A stretch of DNA of 64,000 bases from Notospermus geniculatus. Its lineage: Eukaryota > Nemertea > Pilidiophora > Heteronemertea > Lineidae. Shown here in pieces: positions 22,602-33,510 of this stretch (its first letter is position 1; each line of letters begins with the position of its first letter). The notes below the pieces were generated by a model. The model saw only the letters and a program-made list of their open reading frames with translations, searched no databases and was not told the origin of the DNA. Position numbers and translations under genes: made by a program. The stretch lies in contig NMRB01000311.1 of assembly GCA_002633025.1 (NCBI GenBank), positions 355,959 through 419,958 of the forward strand. Direction: 5' to 3'.

Positions 22602-23122
22602 GTGGCAGCAAATTTAAATTCTCATCCTGTAAATTGAACATATCGCGTAGGGGGGAGACCCTACTCAACAGGGCTCGCTGTGATGTGCTCTTCCGACATA
22701 ATTTATACACTCATAATTTTACCAATACAGCTGATCCGACCTGTCCCTGTGGCTACCACCAGCAATCGAACCTTCATGTACTCTTTAGTTGCCCGCTGTT
22801 GACAAACAAACGCACACGGTTTTTTAATGAAATTTCTCTGCTGCGGAATTTCAATTTTCAAAGTTTTTCTGCTACCAACCTTCGCGAGCGAGAACTTATC
22901 CTACTGCATGGTTCTATTAATTACAATTACACGGCTATTCTTCAACTCCTGTCAATGATCGCTAACTTTCTAGAGTCCGCTTGTTCCATTTACAGTGACA
23001 CGCAAGATACTTGTGCCAGATTGAATATGTTGTTACCTCTATCACCACCTCCTATCCGTTGCTCGTATTTCTATTGTACGCACCCTGTAGCTGCCATGGT
23101 CCTTTACTTTAATGTTCTTTTC
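22567..23122 (+). pseudogene. LINE ORF2 C-terminal region, frameshifted
   Basis: Continues ORF2 in the +1 frame. Landmarks are the CPCG..H..C cluster (CPCGYHQQSNLHVLFSCP) typical of the C-terminus of many LINE ORF2 proteins, and LRERELILLHG. The frame enters the MITE at 23123 before any natural stop. Confidence 0.8.
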
Positions 23123-23254
23123 AAGCTTAGTTCATACTTCGGACGCCGATCATCGGCGTCGCGATTTTTGTGCTATGTGGCCTTTTACACAAATCGGGAT
23201 GGTTAATTTCGTCGTGCGGCGTCCGGCGGCGTCCGACGTGTGAACTGGGCCTTA
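23123..23254. mobile_element. MITE with AGTTCACACGTCGGACGCC-type ends
   Basis: The ends are inverted: AGTTCATACTTCGGACGCCG on the left and the complement of AGTTCACACGTCGGACGCCG on the right, with a CG-rich interior of about 130 bp. It is the third MITE nested in this LINE. Confidence 0.7.
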
Positions 23255-23349
23255 CCCTGTTTTTTTTGTCTGAAACTGTTGTATTTACACTCTGTGCACC
23301 TTGCAAATACTTTTTCCACCATCACATCTACTATCTTTAAGTACTTTAT

Positions 23350-23375
23350 GGGCCACTAATGCTTCGGCGTTGGCC
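23350..23375 (+). other. Conserved 3' hairpin of the LINE (copy A)
   Basis: Stem GGCC/GGCC, 3-nt bulge, stem AATGC/GCGTT, loop TTCG closed by C-G: a cUUCGg-type tetraloop. The AATAAA is at 23403. It probably serves as the RT recognition structure, as 3' hairpins do in other LINEs (inference). Confidence 0.65.
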
Positions 23376-24856
23376 TAGATTTGTATTAAATTTCGATTCT
23401 ATAATAAAGTTTTTATAAACACAAACATAAACACAATGATTGCAAAATTCAAAATTTTTCAAAAAATGATTTATTTGACATACTCTATCAAGAGATGTAA
23501 CTTATTTGACAATATTTTGCATAGTAAGGTTCATGCAGGCTTTCAAAATGTGAGAAAAAGAGGAAAATGTGAAAGAAAAACAATGCTATTTTGTGGATAT
23601 CTCTGTATTGGAGCAACTTTTAGTTGTTTAACATACTGTTTCCTTTCGCTTTCATTTATGTGACTACTACTCCAGTAGCTCAGAGGGTTTTCGTAGAAAA
23701 ATTTTGTCCCCTAAGTTACTCTTTATATTATTGAAGTCCACCACCTAGGGTGTCAGAAAATTTTGGTTAGCCTTTTGGGAACCCGGCAATAACTGAGAAA
23801 ATCATGATCATTAGTTGGGAGTTGGCGGCAAAACTGAGGCTCCGATTTTGGGGTAGGGGAAATGCAAATGGGAATATCTTGGTAGCCTGTAGGAATAGAA
23901 TGATGATTGACCCCTCAAAATATTTGTATTTACGAGCTCTTTCATTTCAGATGCCAATATTTAGGTTTTGCACATTAATTAGGTCAGCAGAGGTCAAAAG
24001 GTCACAAATTTTCGGACCTGCCCAAAATCCAGACTCAAGACTCCTGTAACAGTCCAGCAAGTGCAAATTATCACCTGAATATCAACTTTCTCACCTGGAA
24101 ATTGTTAATTAGGCATCTCAACATCATTTTAACCCCACCTCATGCAATCATACCCAAATGTGAATGACTGACAGGAAACGAAAATGGGTGTTTCAAAAAA
24201 TTTACATAAATCGAAGGTAAAAAATTCGAATACAAATAACTCAGCAACTACTAAAGCTATGGTAATAAATTTGGTGTCTTTCCTGAGGTTGTTGGGGTCA
24301 AGGAATCATTTAAGACCATTTCCAATGTCGGTAGTATATTATGTAACTGTAAATCCAAGATGGCCGCCGTTATATGAAATCAGTCATAACTTCCTTCATA
24401 TTTACCATACGCTGAAAATTTTGGTGTCTAGACATAAGTTTGTGGGGTCAAGGAATCCAATAAGACCATTTTCAATGTTGGTAATAAGTTATATAACTGT
24501 AAATCCAATATGGCGTCCAAGATGGCTGCCGTTACATGAAACCATTCGTAACTTCTTTCTATAAGTGGTATGTTACTAATTTTTGGTGTCTCGACAAAGG
24601 TTTTGGGGTTCGAGGCATCCATTACGAGCATTTGCCATGTCAGTAATAGACTAAATACGCCTCTCACAATCAAAGATGGCGTCCAAGATGGCCGCTATTA
24701 CATGAAACTGGTCATAACTTCCTTCATATTGAACATCGGCTGATAATTTTGGTGTCTAGACATAGGTTTTGTGGGTCAAGGAATCCATTGAAACCAAATA
24801 GAAGGTTGATTAGTCATTATTCAGTTCACAGGTTGTGACATAGTGTAGAATATGAA

Positions 24857-24980
24857 ATAGAAATCGGGTTTCTAAGGTGAAAGACATTGCTTCCTACCAG
24901 ATTCGAGCCCAAGGACCCTCGCATGAGGCATCAATCGCGAGCACTAAGGTGCCGCACGCCTTAACCACTAGGCCAAAGTG
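24857..24980 (-). mobile_element. tRNA-derived SINE insertion, family S2
   Basis: On the minus strand there is an A box in TGGCCTAGTGGTTAAGGCG and a B box in GGCTCGAATCT, as in a Leu/Ser-type tRNA. AGTGTA flanks both sides as the likely target duplication. The opposite arm (about 27955) has the empty site. A duplicated copy lies at 25500-25625. Confidence 0.7.
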
Positions 24981-25109
24981 TAATGTAGTCAATTCTATTT
25001 GCCTGTTTCTAGCCACACTCCCTGCCTGGTCATGAGAAATATTCCTTTCATTCTAATTGTAGACAATACTAGTTCTCCCTTTGAACACAGTCCAGTTCTT
25101 TGAACACAG

Positions 25110-25245
25110 TTAAAGAAACAAGTTTGCTCTTTTCTGGCAGCATCCTGTACCATAACAAGCACAAAATATCGTGCAGTTCAGTTTATTACTAGTGCAGCTG
25201 CAAGCGCGAGTACTGCATGGGGCGGCGCTCTTGTATTTTGGTGTC
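25110..25245 (-). pseudogene. CXC-domain protein fragment (left arm, unit 1)
   Basis: The minus strand reads PCSTRACSCTSNKLNCTIFC, a Cys-rich CXC (tesmin/TSO1-like) array found at the C-terminus of a widespread family of transposon-associated invertebrate proteins. Only the domain remains before non-coding tail. Confidence 0.65.
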
Positions 25246-25802
25246 TCGACAAAGGTTTTGGGGTTCGAGGCATCCATTACGAGCATTTGCCATGTCAGTA
25301 ATAGATTAAATACGCCTCTGACAATGGCGTCCAAGATGGCCGCAATTACATGAAACTGGTCATAACTTCCTTCATATTGAACATCAGCTGATAATTTTGG
25401 TGTCTAGACATAGGTTTTGTGGGTCAAGGAATCCATTGAAACGAAATAGAAGGTTGATTAGTCAATATTCAGTTCACAGGTTGTGACATAGTGTAGAATA
25501 TGAAATAGAAATCGGGTTTCTAAGGTGAAAGACATTGCTTCCTACCAGATTCGAGCCCACGGACCCTCGCATTAATCGCCAGCACTAAGGTGCCGCACGC
25601 CTTAACCACTAGGCCAAAGTGTAATGTAGTCAATTCTATTTGCCTGTTTCTAGCCACACTCCCTGCCTGGTCATGAGAAATATTCCTTTCATTCTAATTG
25701 TAGACAATAGGCCTACTAGTTCTCCCTTTGAACACAGTCGTCAGTTCTTTGAACACAGTTAAAGAAACAAGTTTCCATAACAAGCACAAAATATCGTGCA
25801 GT

Positions 25803-25995
25803 TCAGTTTATTACTAGTGCAGCTGCAAGCGCGAGTACTGCATGGGGCGGCGCTCTTGCACCAACAGTTGACGAGGCGCAGTAGAGAAACATGCTGGCTT
25901 TGTTGACGAAATTCTGCCAGTCCACGCACTTACAGATTGCGATGCCGTGGCATACTGCTATGGGATGCAGTGTGCTAGTTGTCACCCCTGTCACA
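25803..25995 (-). pseudogene. CXC-protein fragment with TGCDTTS-like block
   Basis: The minus strand carries NVTGVTTSTLHPIAV, resembling the ALTGCDTTS..GIGK block that precedes the CXC region in this family. The conserved Cys-Asp is replaced or lost. It leads at once into the CXC repeat of unit 2 in a shifted frame. Confidence 0.5.
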
Positions 25996-26158
25996 TTGTG
26001 GATGCTGCAATAGAGTATGTTAAATGTTTATAGCACAAGCCACTGGGTTTGTGTCAGCTTGCTATGGACAAAGCTCAACTAATTGAATGTCAGAAAACAG
26101 GATGGAATGTATGGGCATCGAGAACAGGAAAGACGACCTCTTACCTCCCAAACATGTA

Positions 26159-26557
26159 GGGCCGTATTAACGAAGCGCGATTAGGTCAACACGCGTGTAA
26201 ATTCATAGTCATTCAGGTTAAGGGCCTAGAAAACCATTGTGTTGCTACCTTGTACGCTGATTGATCGGCAGCGTTCACCCGTAGGATACCAGGGGTTAAC
26301 TTTCTATTGTCTAACTGCAGGAGGACAAAAGAAAAATTTGAACAACCTAAATGCCTTGTTTAGAGTCATTCAGCTCTTTTCTTCAATCCTCCTGCACGTA
26401 AACGCAGGAATGTTAACCGCGTGTGGTTATCCTGTGGGTAAACGCTGCCGATCAAGCAGCGTACAAGGTAGCAACACAATGGTTTTCTAGATTCTTAACC
26501 TGAATAACTATGAATTTACACGCGTGTTGGCCTAATCGCGCTTCGTAAATACGGCCC
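26159..26557. mobile_element. Long-TIR MITE (GGGCCGTATT family)
   Basis: Arms of about 105 bp start GGGCCGTATTAACGAAGCGCG on the left and mirror to 26557, with GTA on both flanks. The interior has no transposase. Confidence 0.85.
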
Positions 26558-26634
26558 GTAGTCTTTCTCCAACCAATCAGCCATTTGTGGAGAATGATAA
26601 AAGGGCCCATCACCAAGCCACTGTGTAGCGTTTA

Positions 26635-26839
26635 TTGGACATGTTGGAAGAAAACAATCCACCAGAAATGGATCCAGATTTCTTTGGCTGGACAAACATG
26701 ACAAAGGACCCAAAGCTAAAAACGCTCAAGTCAACATATCGCCCGGAGAATACAGAAATCGTTCCTGGGTATATCATGCGTCTCATATATGGGTGCAAGA
26801 GTGCCACACCATGCAGAACTCGCGCTTGCAGCTGCACTA
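26635..26839 (+). pseudogene. CXC-domain protein fragment (right arm)
   Basis: The plus-strand frame reads LEENNPPEMDPDFFGWTN, a linker, then GCKSATPCRTRACSCT and breaks at the TA-flanked element at 26840. The rest of the CXC domain resumes at 27735. It is the inverted counterpart of the left-arm fragments. Confidence 0.65.
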
Positions 26840-26994
26840 AAAGTATGTTTCAATCATCTGGACCCCGATGGGCGTATGTCAGTGAAACCCCTAGTAACCG
26901 GACAACAACGAATTTAGGGTTTACTCTAAACGGTCCAAGGCACATTGTTTTCTAACCAGCTAAACCTTGGTTCAAAATAGAACATGCAACTAAA

Positions 26995-27134
26995 GCAAGG
27001 TTCATTGGCACACGGATCCGATCCGTTTCCAGTCCGTTTGCCCCTAGTTTTCCGGATACGACAACGCTGAAGTCCATTTGATAGATTTTTTACGGACATG
27101 AACCGGACCAATTCCGTGTGCCAATGAACCTTGC
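26995..27134. mobile_element. Fold-back MITE
   Basis: Perfect 21-bp inverted ends beginning GCAAGGTTCATTGGCACACG enclose about 95 bp. Confidence 0.8.
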
Positions 27135-27137
27135 TTA

Positions 27138-27310
27138 ATGCCCGTTGTACACGGTAGGATTTTTTTGTACTAAAAATTATAAATGAGGCTCATGAAGGGT
27201 GATTTCGGTCATAGGCTACCGATTGCCTTGCTGAAAGGCATTGTGAACACCCATTTAAGCCCCATTTATAATTTTTAGTACAAGAAAATCCTACCGTGTA
27301 CAACGGGCAT
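27138..27310. mobile_element. 173-bp MITE, family B
   Basis: Termini ATGCCCGTTGTACACGGTAG, inverted on the right, with TA on both flanks. It differs from the copy at 51741-51913 at only two of 173 positions, so the family moved recently. Confidence 0.9.
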
Positions 27311-29468
27311 TAGCCTTGATTCGAAACTGAACACAGGCATAGGCACTATTACTCAATGGGGAGCGCCATTTGGTCACATGATGACTTTTAGAGCAGAGGT
27401 GACTCCTACCTCATTGTTCGAGAGATGCGGTTCACCAACCACAGCAAATCACACCTTGAATCGTTATGAATAATAGGTGGCATCTGTGTACTTTAAGTTC
27501 AAACCCACGCGTATATTCTCACATGATCTGCTTCACCGTGGAACCCCATTTTAAAATAACCCACAAACCACAATATTTCCAGGGAAATGTAATTCCCTGT
27601 CAAAATTGTGGTGCATAGGATTGGCTGCTAGTGTCCGGCCATTTCAATAGCCAGACGTCACAAACAATACCAAGGTCTGCCTGACAACCAAAGGGTCCTC
27701 CCATCGGGGTCCAGATGATTTAAACGTACTTTTAGTAATAAACTGAACTGCACGATATTTTGAGCTTGCTATGTAATGTTACAGGCTGCTGACATAAAAG
27801 AGCAAATTTGTTTCGTTGAATTAACTGTGTTCAAAGAACTGACTGTGTTCAAAGAACTAGTATTGTCAACATATAGAATGAAAGGAGTATTTCTCAAGTA
27901 GGGATTGTGTGGCTAGAAACAGCTAAATAGAATTGACTACATTACACTATGTTACAACCTGTCAACTGAATAATGACTAATCAACCTTCTATTTGGTTTC
28001 AATGGATTCCTTGACCCACAAAACCTATGTCTAGACACCAAAATTATCAGCCGATGTTCAATATGAAAGAAGTTACGACCAGTTTCATGTAATAGCGGCC
28101 ATCTTGGACGCCATCTTTGATTGTCAGAGGCGTATTTAATCTATTACTGACATGGCAAATGCTCGAAATGGATGCCTCGAACCCCAACACCTTTGTCGAG
28201 ACACCAAAATAATCATTGTATGGTGAATATCAAAGAAGTTACGAATGATTTCATGTAACGGCAGCCATCTTGGACGCCATATTGGATTTACAGTTATATA
28301 ACTTATTGCCAACATTGGAAATGGTCTTATTGGATTCCTTGACCCCACAAACTTATGTCTAGACACCAAAATTTTCAGCGTATGGTAAATATGAAGGAAG
28401 TTATGACTGATTTCATATAACGGCGGCCATCTTGGATTTACAGTTACATAATATACTACCGACGTTGGAAATGGTCTTAAATGATTCCTTGACCCCAAAA
28501 ACCTCAGGAAAGACACCAAATTTATTACCATAGCTTTAGTAGTTGCTGAGTTATTTGTATTCGAATTTTTAACCTTCGATTTATGTAAATTTTTTGAAAC
28601 ACCCATTTTCGTTTCCTGTCAGTCATTCACATTTGGGTATGATTGCATAAGGTGGGGTTAAAATGATGTTGAGATGCCTAATTAACAATTTCCAGTTGAG
28701 AAAGTTGATATTCAGGTGATAATTTGCACTTGCTGGACTGTTACAGGAGTCTTGTCTGGATTTTGGGCAGGTCCGAAAATTTGTGACCTTTTGACCTCTG
28801 GTGACCTAATTAATGTGCAAAACCTAAATATTGGCATCTGAAATGCAAGAGCTCATAAATACAAATATTTTGAGGGGTCAATCATCATTCTACCCCTACA
28901 GGCTACCAAGATATTCCCATTTGCATTTCCCCTACCCCAAAATCGGAGCCTCAGTTTTGCCGCCAACTCCCAACAAATGATCATGATTTTCTCAGTTATT
29001 GCCGGGTTCCCAAAAGGCTAACCAAAATTTTCTGACACCCTTGGTGGTGGACTTCAATAATATAAAGAGTAACTTAGGGGACAAAATTTTTCTACGAAAA
29101 CCCTCTCAGCTACTGCATTATACCTGCCACAAGTGAAATGGTTTGACTGACTCCTATCCATAAGTAATTGCAACCAATTTTATCCTCAATTTTTAATTGC
29201 ACACTGAGATTTATTAGCCTCCTAATTAAGGTTAAAGGTCACCAGGTGCAAAGTAAACTCATGATGCTAACAACTGTTCTGACAGTCAATCATACATGTA
29301 AGTGTTTTTATACCTCAATTAAATCAGATCCTACTGCAATCTGTCTGACCAATTAATTGGGTAAAGGAGAAGAGCTTGTTCACTGTGAAATGACACCCTC
29401 CACCCATTCCACCCCCTCAGTCCACCTCCTACCCCACCACAACCCACCCTGACCTTCCAATGTCTACT

Positions 29469-29847
29469 TTACTTCGTCCTGTTTCTACATGGTATTTCTG
29501 CAGCATTGCACTTGCAGGCATCAGTGCACAACTGGCTCGCCCACTTCCGACAAGAGCAACTATTAGTAGTGCAACCTTTTATGCAACTACACTGCACAAT
29601 GCTCTCTGCATCCCTTTGGAATTGGAGGCAAGGTTGTAAGGACAGGTGGCAATTTACCATCAACAAGTTTCCATCCACATTCAGTTGGTGGTGAATGGGA
29701 TGGCATTGGATTATGAGCTTCTCTCCAAATGACACTTTGGTAGTTTGCTCGTTCTATGTGGATCTTTGCAGCGTCGCTAGATGGAGGGAGGGACTCCGTT
29801 TCATGACATTTGCTGAAGAGCGTCATCCGAGCTTGATTACAGTTCAT
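29469..29847 (-). pseudogene. CXC-domain protein fragment, frameshifted
   Basis: Two overlapping minus-strand frames together cover the family C-terminus: ECGWKLVDGKLPPVLTTLPP in one frame, then IVQCSCIKGCTTNSCSCRKW and LCTDACKCN in another. The split near 29600 marks a frameshift. These match the CGW..G.L.PV and CSC..GC.T..CSCRK..L.CTD.CKC landmarks. Confidence 0.75.
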
Positions 29848-30030
29848 CGATGGTGCCTTATAAATGTGGCATATGAACCTTTCAGCATCTTCTATTACCT
29901 GTTTTGACGGTGGGGGAAACTGGCCAAGATCATTGAGAAGATTGTTATGTTCAAGGAAGATATCCCACTCTGTTTTCTTTGAGTGTCCTGAGAAAAAGGA
30001 CGCCGTGTCGCATCTTGTGAATTGCCGAAT

Positions 30031-30577
30031 TACCCAGGATCATCCTGGGTAATCCTTTTCTTTACCCAGGACGGCCCTGGGTAAACATAAGGATCCTTAA
30101 CTTTACCCAGATTGGAGTGGTGTAGTGAGGTTGATATTCAGCGTAAATCATGAAATGAAGGGTGGCCTCGAACTAGGCCTATAGCTCCTAAGTCCTTGAG
30201 AATTTACTATCGGTCCCTTTTGAAAAGTTGTAGGGATTGGTCTTTTCTCCCTATTCCACACCTGGCCTATCGCTCCTAAGTCCTTGAGAATTTACTATCG
30301 GTCCCTTTTGAAAAGTTGTAGGGATTGGTCTTGTCTTCCTATTGGAAACCCCGGATGAGGTATAGCGGTAATTTTCAGTCCTTTTTAGCAATGATCCTAC
30401 TGCATGTTCTCTGCCGGAAGAGACGCACGTACAGCATAATTCGGCGGGAACTCCCAAGCTGGGTAAAGTTAAGGATCCTTATGTTTACCCAGGATGATCC
30501 TGGGTAAAGAAAATGATTACACAGGATAATCCTGGGTAAACATAAGGTATACCCAGGACGACATTGACCCATTCAGC
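30031..30577. mobile_element. TIR fold-back element, left end truncated
   Basis: The right end shares ACCCAGGACGACATTGACCC ending ATTCAGC with 45826. Both arms share ACCCAGGATCATCCTGGGTAA-type units and TAACTTTACCCAG. The left terminus is missing. The interior has an 86-bp tandem duplication (30185-30335; TCCTTGAGAATTTACTATCG). It sits between two inverted CXC fragments. Confidence 0.75.
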
Positions 30578-30589
30578 GTAAATTGTCAC

Positions 30590-30770
30590 CTGTCCTTACA
30601 ACCTTGCCTCCAATTCCAAAGGGGTGCAGAGAGATTGTGCAGTGTAGTTGCAAAAAAGCTTGCAGTACTAATATGTAGTTGCTCTTGTCGGAAGTGGGGG
30701 AGCCAATTGTGCACTGATGCCTGCAAGTGCAATGCTGCAGAAATACCATGTCGAAACAGGGCGAAGTAAA
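30590..30770 (+). pseudogene. CXC-domain protein fragment, inverted copy
   Basis: Complement of 29480-29650 at high identity, starting at TGTCACCTGTCCTTACAACC and running through the Cys codons to CGAAACAGGGCGAAGTAA. An AA-run slip breaks the frame near 30652. Confidence 0.7.
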
Positions 30771-30942
30771 ATAGACATTGGTTGATTCTGATATGGCTTA
30801 TGCCTTCCACCACTGTGCTAAAAAGCCAAGCGGGCACATTGTCATTCTTTAATCTTAAGAGTCACACTTATCGGTTCCCCATCCACAACATGGACAGTTG
30901 ATACCTAAACGGTCAATGAATTTTGTTCACCTTAAAATCACA

Positions 30943-30972
30943 GTGGGGGGGGGGGGGGNGGGGGGGGGGGGT
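30943..30972 (+). other. G-run with ambiguous base
   Basis: About 28 consecutive G with one N at 30959. It is probably a sequencing or assembly weak point. Confidence 0.8.
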
Positions 30973-31379
30973 ACAGAACTTCCATCATCAATGCCTGTAT
31001 ATTCATTCTTGACTTATGACATGTATGAGATTTCAAGGTTTTCTGTCATGTCTGTGGATCACCATGTTGCAAATAATCATTTTCCTCTCTTCAATTTTTG
31101 TTTGTGACTAGTGGCAATGAATATGAAAAAAATGTACATGTACATGTTATCTTAATCCCTTTTGGAGAAAATAAATTGTGGTCAATATATTCAATTGATT
31201 CTTCTTTGCATTTCTGTGGATGATGAAGACCAAATTGCGGAGCTAGCTGTACATGAAATGGAAAGTTGTGGGGAGGAACACTCGCCCATTCCCTGACCCC
31301 ACCCGAGCCCCAATCAGAATCATAGAAAATGTTTTTCAGCATGTTGCATACGCGTTTATCGTACTGGTACACATTTGGC

Positions 31380-31800
31380 CATCATTATAAATTAACCTTT
31401 AAGTACCTTTAAGTATTCTTAAAGGCATAATAGGTCAGCTGTTTTGTGCAGGAAAACGTCACATTTAACAATCACCATTAAGGCACCTTTACAGACCATT
31501 TAAGTCCCCTTTACTCTACTGCTTAAAGGGTTAGAAGACCTTCAAGCACATTTAAGTGTCGTTTACAGATTATTAAGCCATACATATGATGTTTGTCATT
31601 ATTAACAACATTACATATCTTTACGCAGTTTTTTAAACGCACAATTAATCACCTTTATGCGGGGAAAAAGTTACATTTAAGCATCACCTTTAAGGCACAT
31701 TTACCGACCGTTTAAGTCAACTTTACTGTACTGCTTAAAGGTGGAAAGACCTTTAACCACATTTAAGTGTTGCTTGCAGATCATTAAAGGTGGATTTTCG
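31380..31800 (+). repeat. CCTTTAAG-rich tandem repeat, about 220-bp unit
   Basis: Two units share ACATTTAA.CATCACC, TTAAGGCAC.TTTAC, GACC.TTTAAGTC and ACTGCTTAAAGG. Short TTTAAG/CTTAAA motifs recur on both strands. Non-coding. Confidence 0.6.
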
Positions 31801-32417
31801 TCCAGTAATATGAGGTGTATTATTGCGCGCGTCTGCATAACGTCAGTGAGAGTGTACCTTTAAGCGCGGTTACAGCTGCGAGTTGCAGATCACGAAAACG
31901 TCACACCACGAGTGCATCGCGCCGAGAAGATGTATGTAGGAAAGAGCAAAAAACACCAAATAAACTTGACCGCCGGGTGGTGGAATTGTAACGAAGGAAA
32001 GAGTGAACTGTAAAGAGTGAAATAATCAAGCGATGTTTTATGAATTATTCTCTTTGTTCGCTTATTTCGAGAGTGATCTGCCCCAGGGCCACACCCAGGC
32101 GCGTGCAAGTACGTGATGATGCACACGAGACTGATCAAGGTAAAAGGTCAGGATGTTCAGTCCAGCTAAAGTCAAGTTTATAGCTACAGGGTTTTCGAGG
32201 CCGAATTAACATTCTTTAGGACTCATATCATCGATTAATGACGTGGTCAGTGTGCGTGTCGAAAATAAGTGTGTTTTTAAGGCCGTTTTGTGTACTAGGA
32301 CTCACGCTGAAGTTTTCTAAGGTCACCGCTAGGAGGCGACACCTGCCGGTACTGCTCTACACGTGGTTAACTTCTTGATGAACTGTCTCATAAATTAAGG
32401 GTACGTTTGAGGTAAAA

Positions 32418-32891
32418 ATGTCTACAGGAGAGGCGCAAACTGAGGAACAGGAAGGCCGAGAAATGGCCCAAGGAGAAAATACTGAGTGTAATGACGCCCC
32501 GGACTTGAACGCAGCTCATGAAGTACAGCATTTGAAAAGGTCAAGAGGAGTTTACCAAGGGCAGGTTACAGGGTACACAACCAAATTGCATGACTTCATA
32601 AATAAAGGTGACTTGCAGAAGGTTATATTGCTATTAGGTAAACTTGAAACTGCACATTCGAAGATGTTAGAATTATGTTAGTCATCTGTCTAATGAGAAA
32701 AGAGAAGCTGATGAACTAAATTGGATGCTACCAAAGATGATTCAGTTTGAGGACATACATGATCTAGCGGCATGTTTGTTAGACGTCATGAGGGAAGAGA
32801 TATTAGATCCTGAGCCAATGTGGAGTCCGGAGGCAAGTCGGACGCAGGCAGTCGGCCAGGCAAGGTTAACGCGGGAAACGAAGAAGACATA
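32418..32891 (+). pseudogene. BEL gag, N-terminal part
   Basis: An ATG frame of 87 codons (acidic start, then a helical QGQVTGYTTKLHDFINKGD segment) stops at 32681. The sense continues in another frame to the MITE at 32892. A frameshift is therefore present before the first insertion. Confidence 0.6.
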
Positions 32892-33014
32892 GGGCCGTAT
32901 TCTAGAACGTTCCTTAACATTAAGGTCCACCTTAAATCTATTGTTCTCGATGGTTTTACTAACAATAGACTTAAGGTCGACCTTAATGTTAAGGAAAATT
33001 CTAGAATACGGGCC
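32892..33014. mobile_element. Fold-back MITE (GGGCCGTATT family) in gag
   Basis: Arms begin GGGCCGTATTCTAGAACG and mirror to 33014, with TA on each side. Closely related to 19731-19852. Confidence 0.85.
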
Positions 33015-33245
33015 TATGGGTCGTATTTTAGTGAGGAACGTGAGGAACCAGATTTTAAAGCTGACGTGAACGAACAAAAAGCCCCCATGCGACGAGCAAG
33101 AGAATTGCAAACGCCCTGCAAACACCTCAAACGAAAGCTCATAACATGATAGACCTCACGAGGCCAGGAGGGCGCCACCTTATTTGGCTTCGAGCTGTCA
33201 GGGTGTCAACATCCTCTGGTGAGCTGAACGCTTTTTTTGAAAGAA

Positions 33246-33325
33246 AAAAAGTTTGACCCAGCTGGGAATCGAACCCGCACCTTGGTATCTCTGTTCCACC
33301 GTCTTCCCCATTCGGCCACCGAACT
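33246..33325 (-). other. tRNA-like pol III head, minus strand
   Basis: The minus strand has TGGCCGAATGGGGAAGACGG (A box region) and GGTTCGATTCC (B box), then an oligo-T run near 33237-33251. It is a tRNA-derived remnant rather than a functional tRNA, since stems are imperfect. Confidence 0.55.
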
Positions 33326-33419
33326 TATTGGAAGGTTTCTCATGTTTTCTCTTATTCGTATTATTATTACGTAAGTCGAACGGCTACGTCTATGACAAAC
33401 ACAAATCACGTCTTTGTCA

Positions 33420-33510
33420 GCTGGCTCGTTGGCCGAGTGGATAGAGTGGTGGATTACAAATCAGAAGACCCGCGGTTCGAATCCCGTCTAAAGACTCTTT
33501 TTTTTTCTTT
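33420..33510 (+). other. tRNA-like pol III head, plus strand
   Basis: A box region TGGCCGAGTGGATAGAGTGG, B box GGTTCGAATCC, then a TTTTTTTTTC run near 33498. The downstream body matches the opposite strand's body, so the element is an inverted dimer around these heads. Confidence 0.55.

Larger units (their letters stand above)
16700..23415 (+). mobile_element. Non-LTR retrotransposon (LINE) with 2A motif
   Basis: A nearly full-length element: ORF1 (16874-17632), spacer with duplicated blocks (17634-19010), ORF2 from 19200 with membrane leader, 2A-like motif, APE-type endonuclease remnant, reverse transcriptase and a CxC..H..C C-terminus, then a conserved hairpin, AATAAA and an A/C-rich tail. 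The RT style (YADD, GVPQGSILGPLLF, NYRPVTLL) fits the CR1/L2/Crack/Daphne group, but I cannot place the clade exactly. The left edge is approximate. Three MITEs are nested in it (19731, 20143, 23123) and ORF2 is frameshifted, so the copy is dead. That ORF1 and ORF2 belong to one element is inferred from strand, order and the absence of another LINE start between them. Confidence 0.8.
24583..25860. repeat. 656-bp tandem duplication in left arm
   Basis: TTTTGGTGTCTCGACAAAGG recurs at about 24581 and 25237, and the following ~620 bp match closely, including SINE, tail and CXC remnant. The second unit has small deletions. Confidence 0.85.
26840..27732. mobile_element. 893-bp TIR element inserted in CXC gene
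   Basis: Termini AAAGTATGTTTCAATCATCT and the inverse of AAAGTACGTTTAAATCATCT, sharing CTGGACCCCGATGGG further in. TA is duplicated on both sides (26838-26839, 27733-27734), and the left-arm CXC copy shows the empty site (GCACTAGTAATAAAC). No transposase frame. It hosts the MITEs at 26995 and 27138. Confidence 0.85.
23673..29115. mobile_element. 5.4-kb palindromic pair of CXC-protein elements
   Basis: Both ends start CAGTAGCT followed by AGAGGGTTTTCGTAG, and the arms mirror each other for at least 1.1 kb (23673-24835 against 27970-29115), with homology continuing inward to the coding remnants. Each arm carries, from the centre outward, CXC-domain coding sequence and then a long non-coding tail. 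The structure is thus two element copies head to head. Later events are a 656-bp tandem duplication in the left arm, a tRNA-related SINE, and MITEs in the centre and right arm. I found no target-site duplication. Confidence 0.75.

Noticed and set aside
30943-30972. G-quadruplex regulatory element
   Set aside because: A homopolymer with an N is more likely an assembly weak point; the same holds for 58830-58890.
33420-33510. Functional tRNA gene
   Set aside because: Promoter boxes are present but the anticodon and acceptor stems do not pair, and the copy lies in a transposon.
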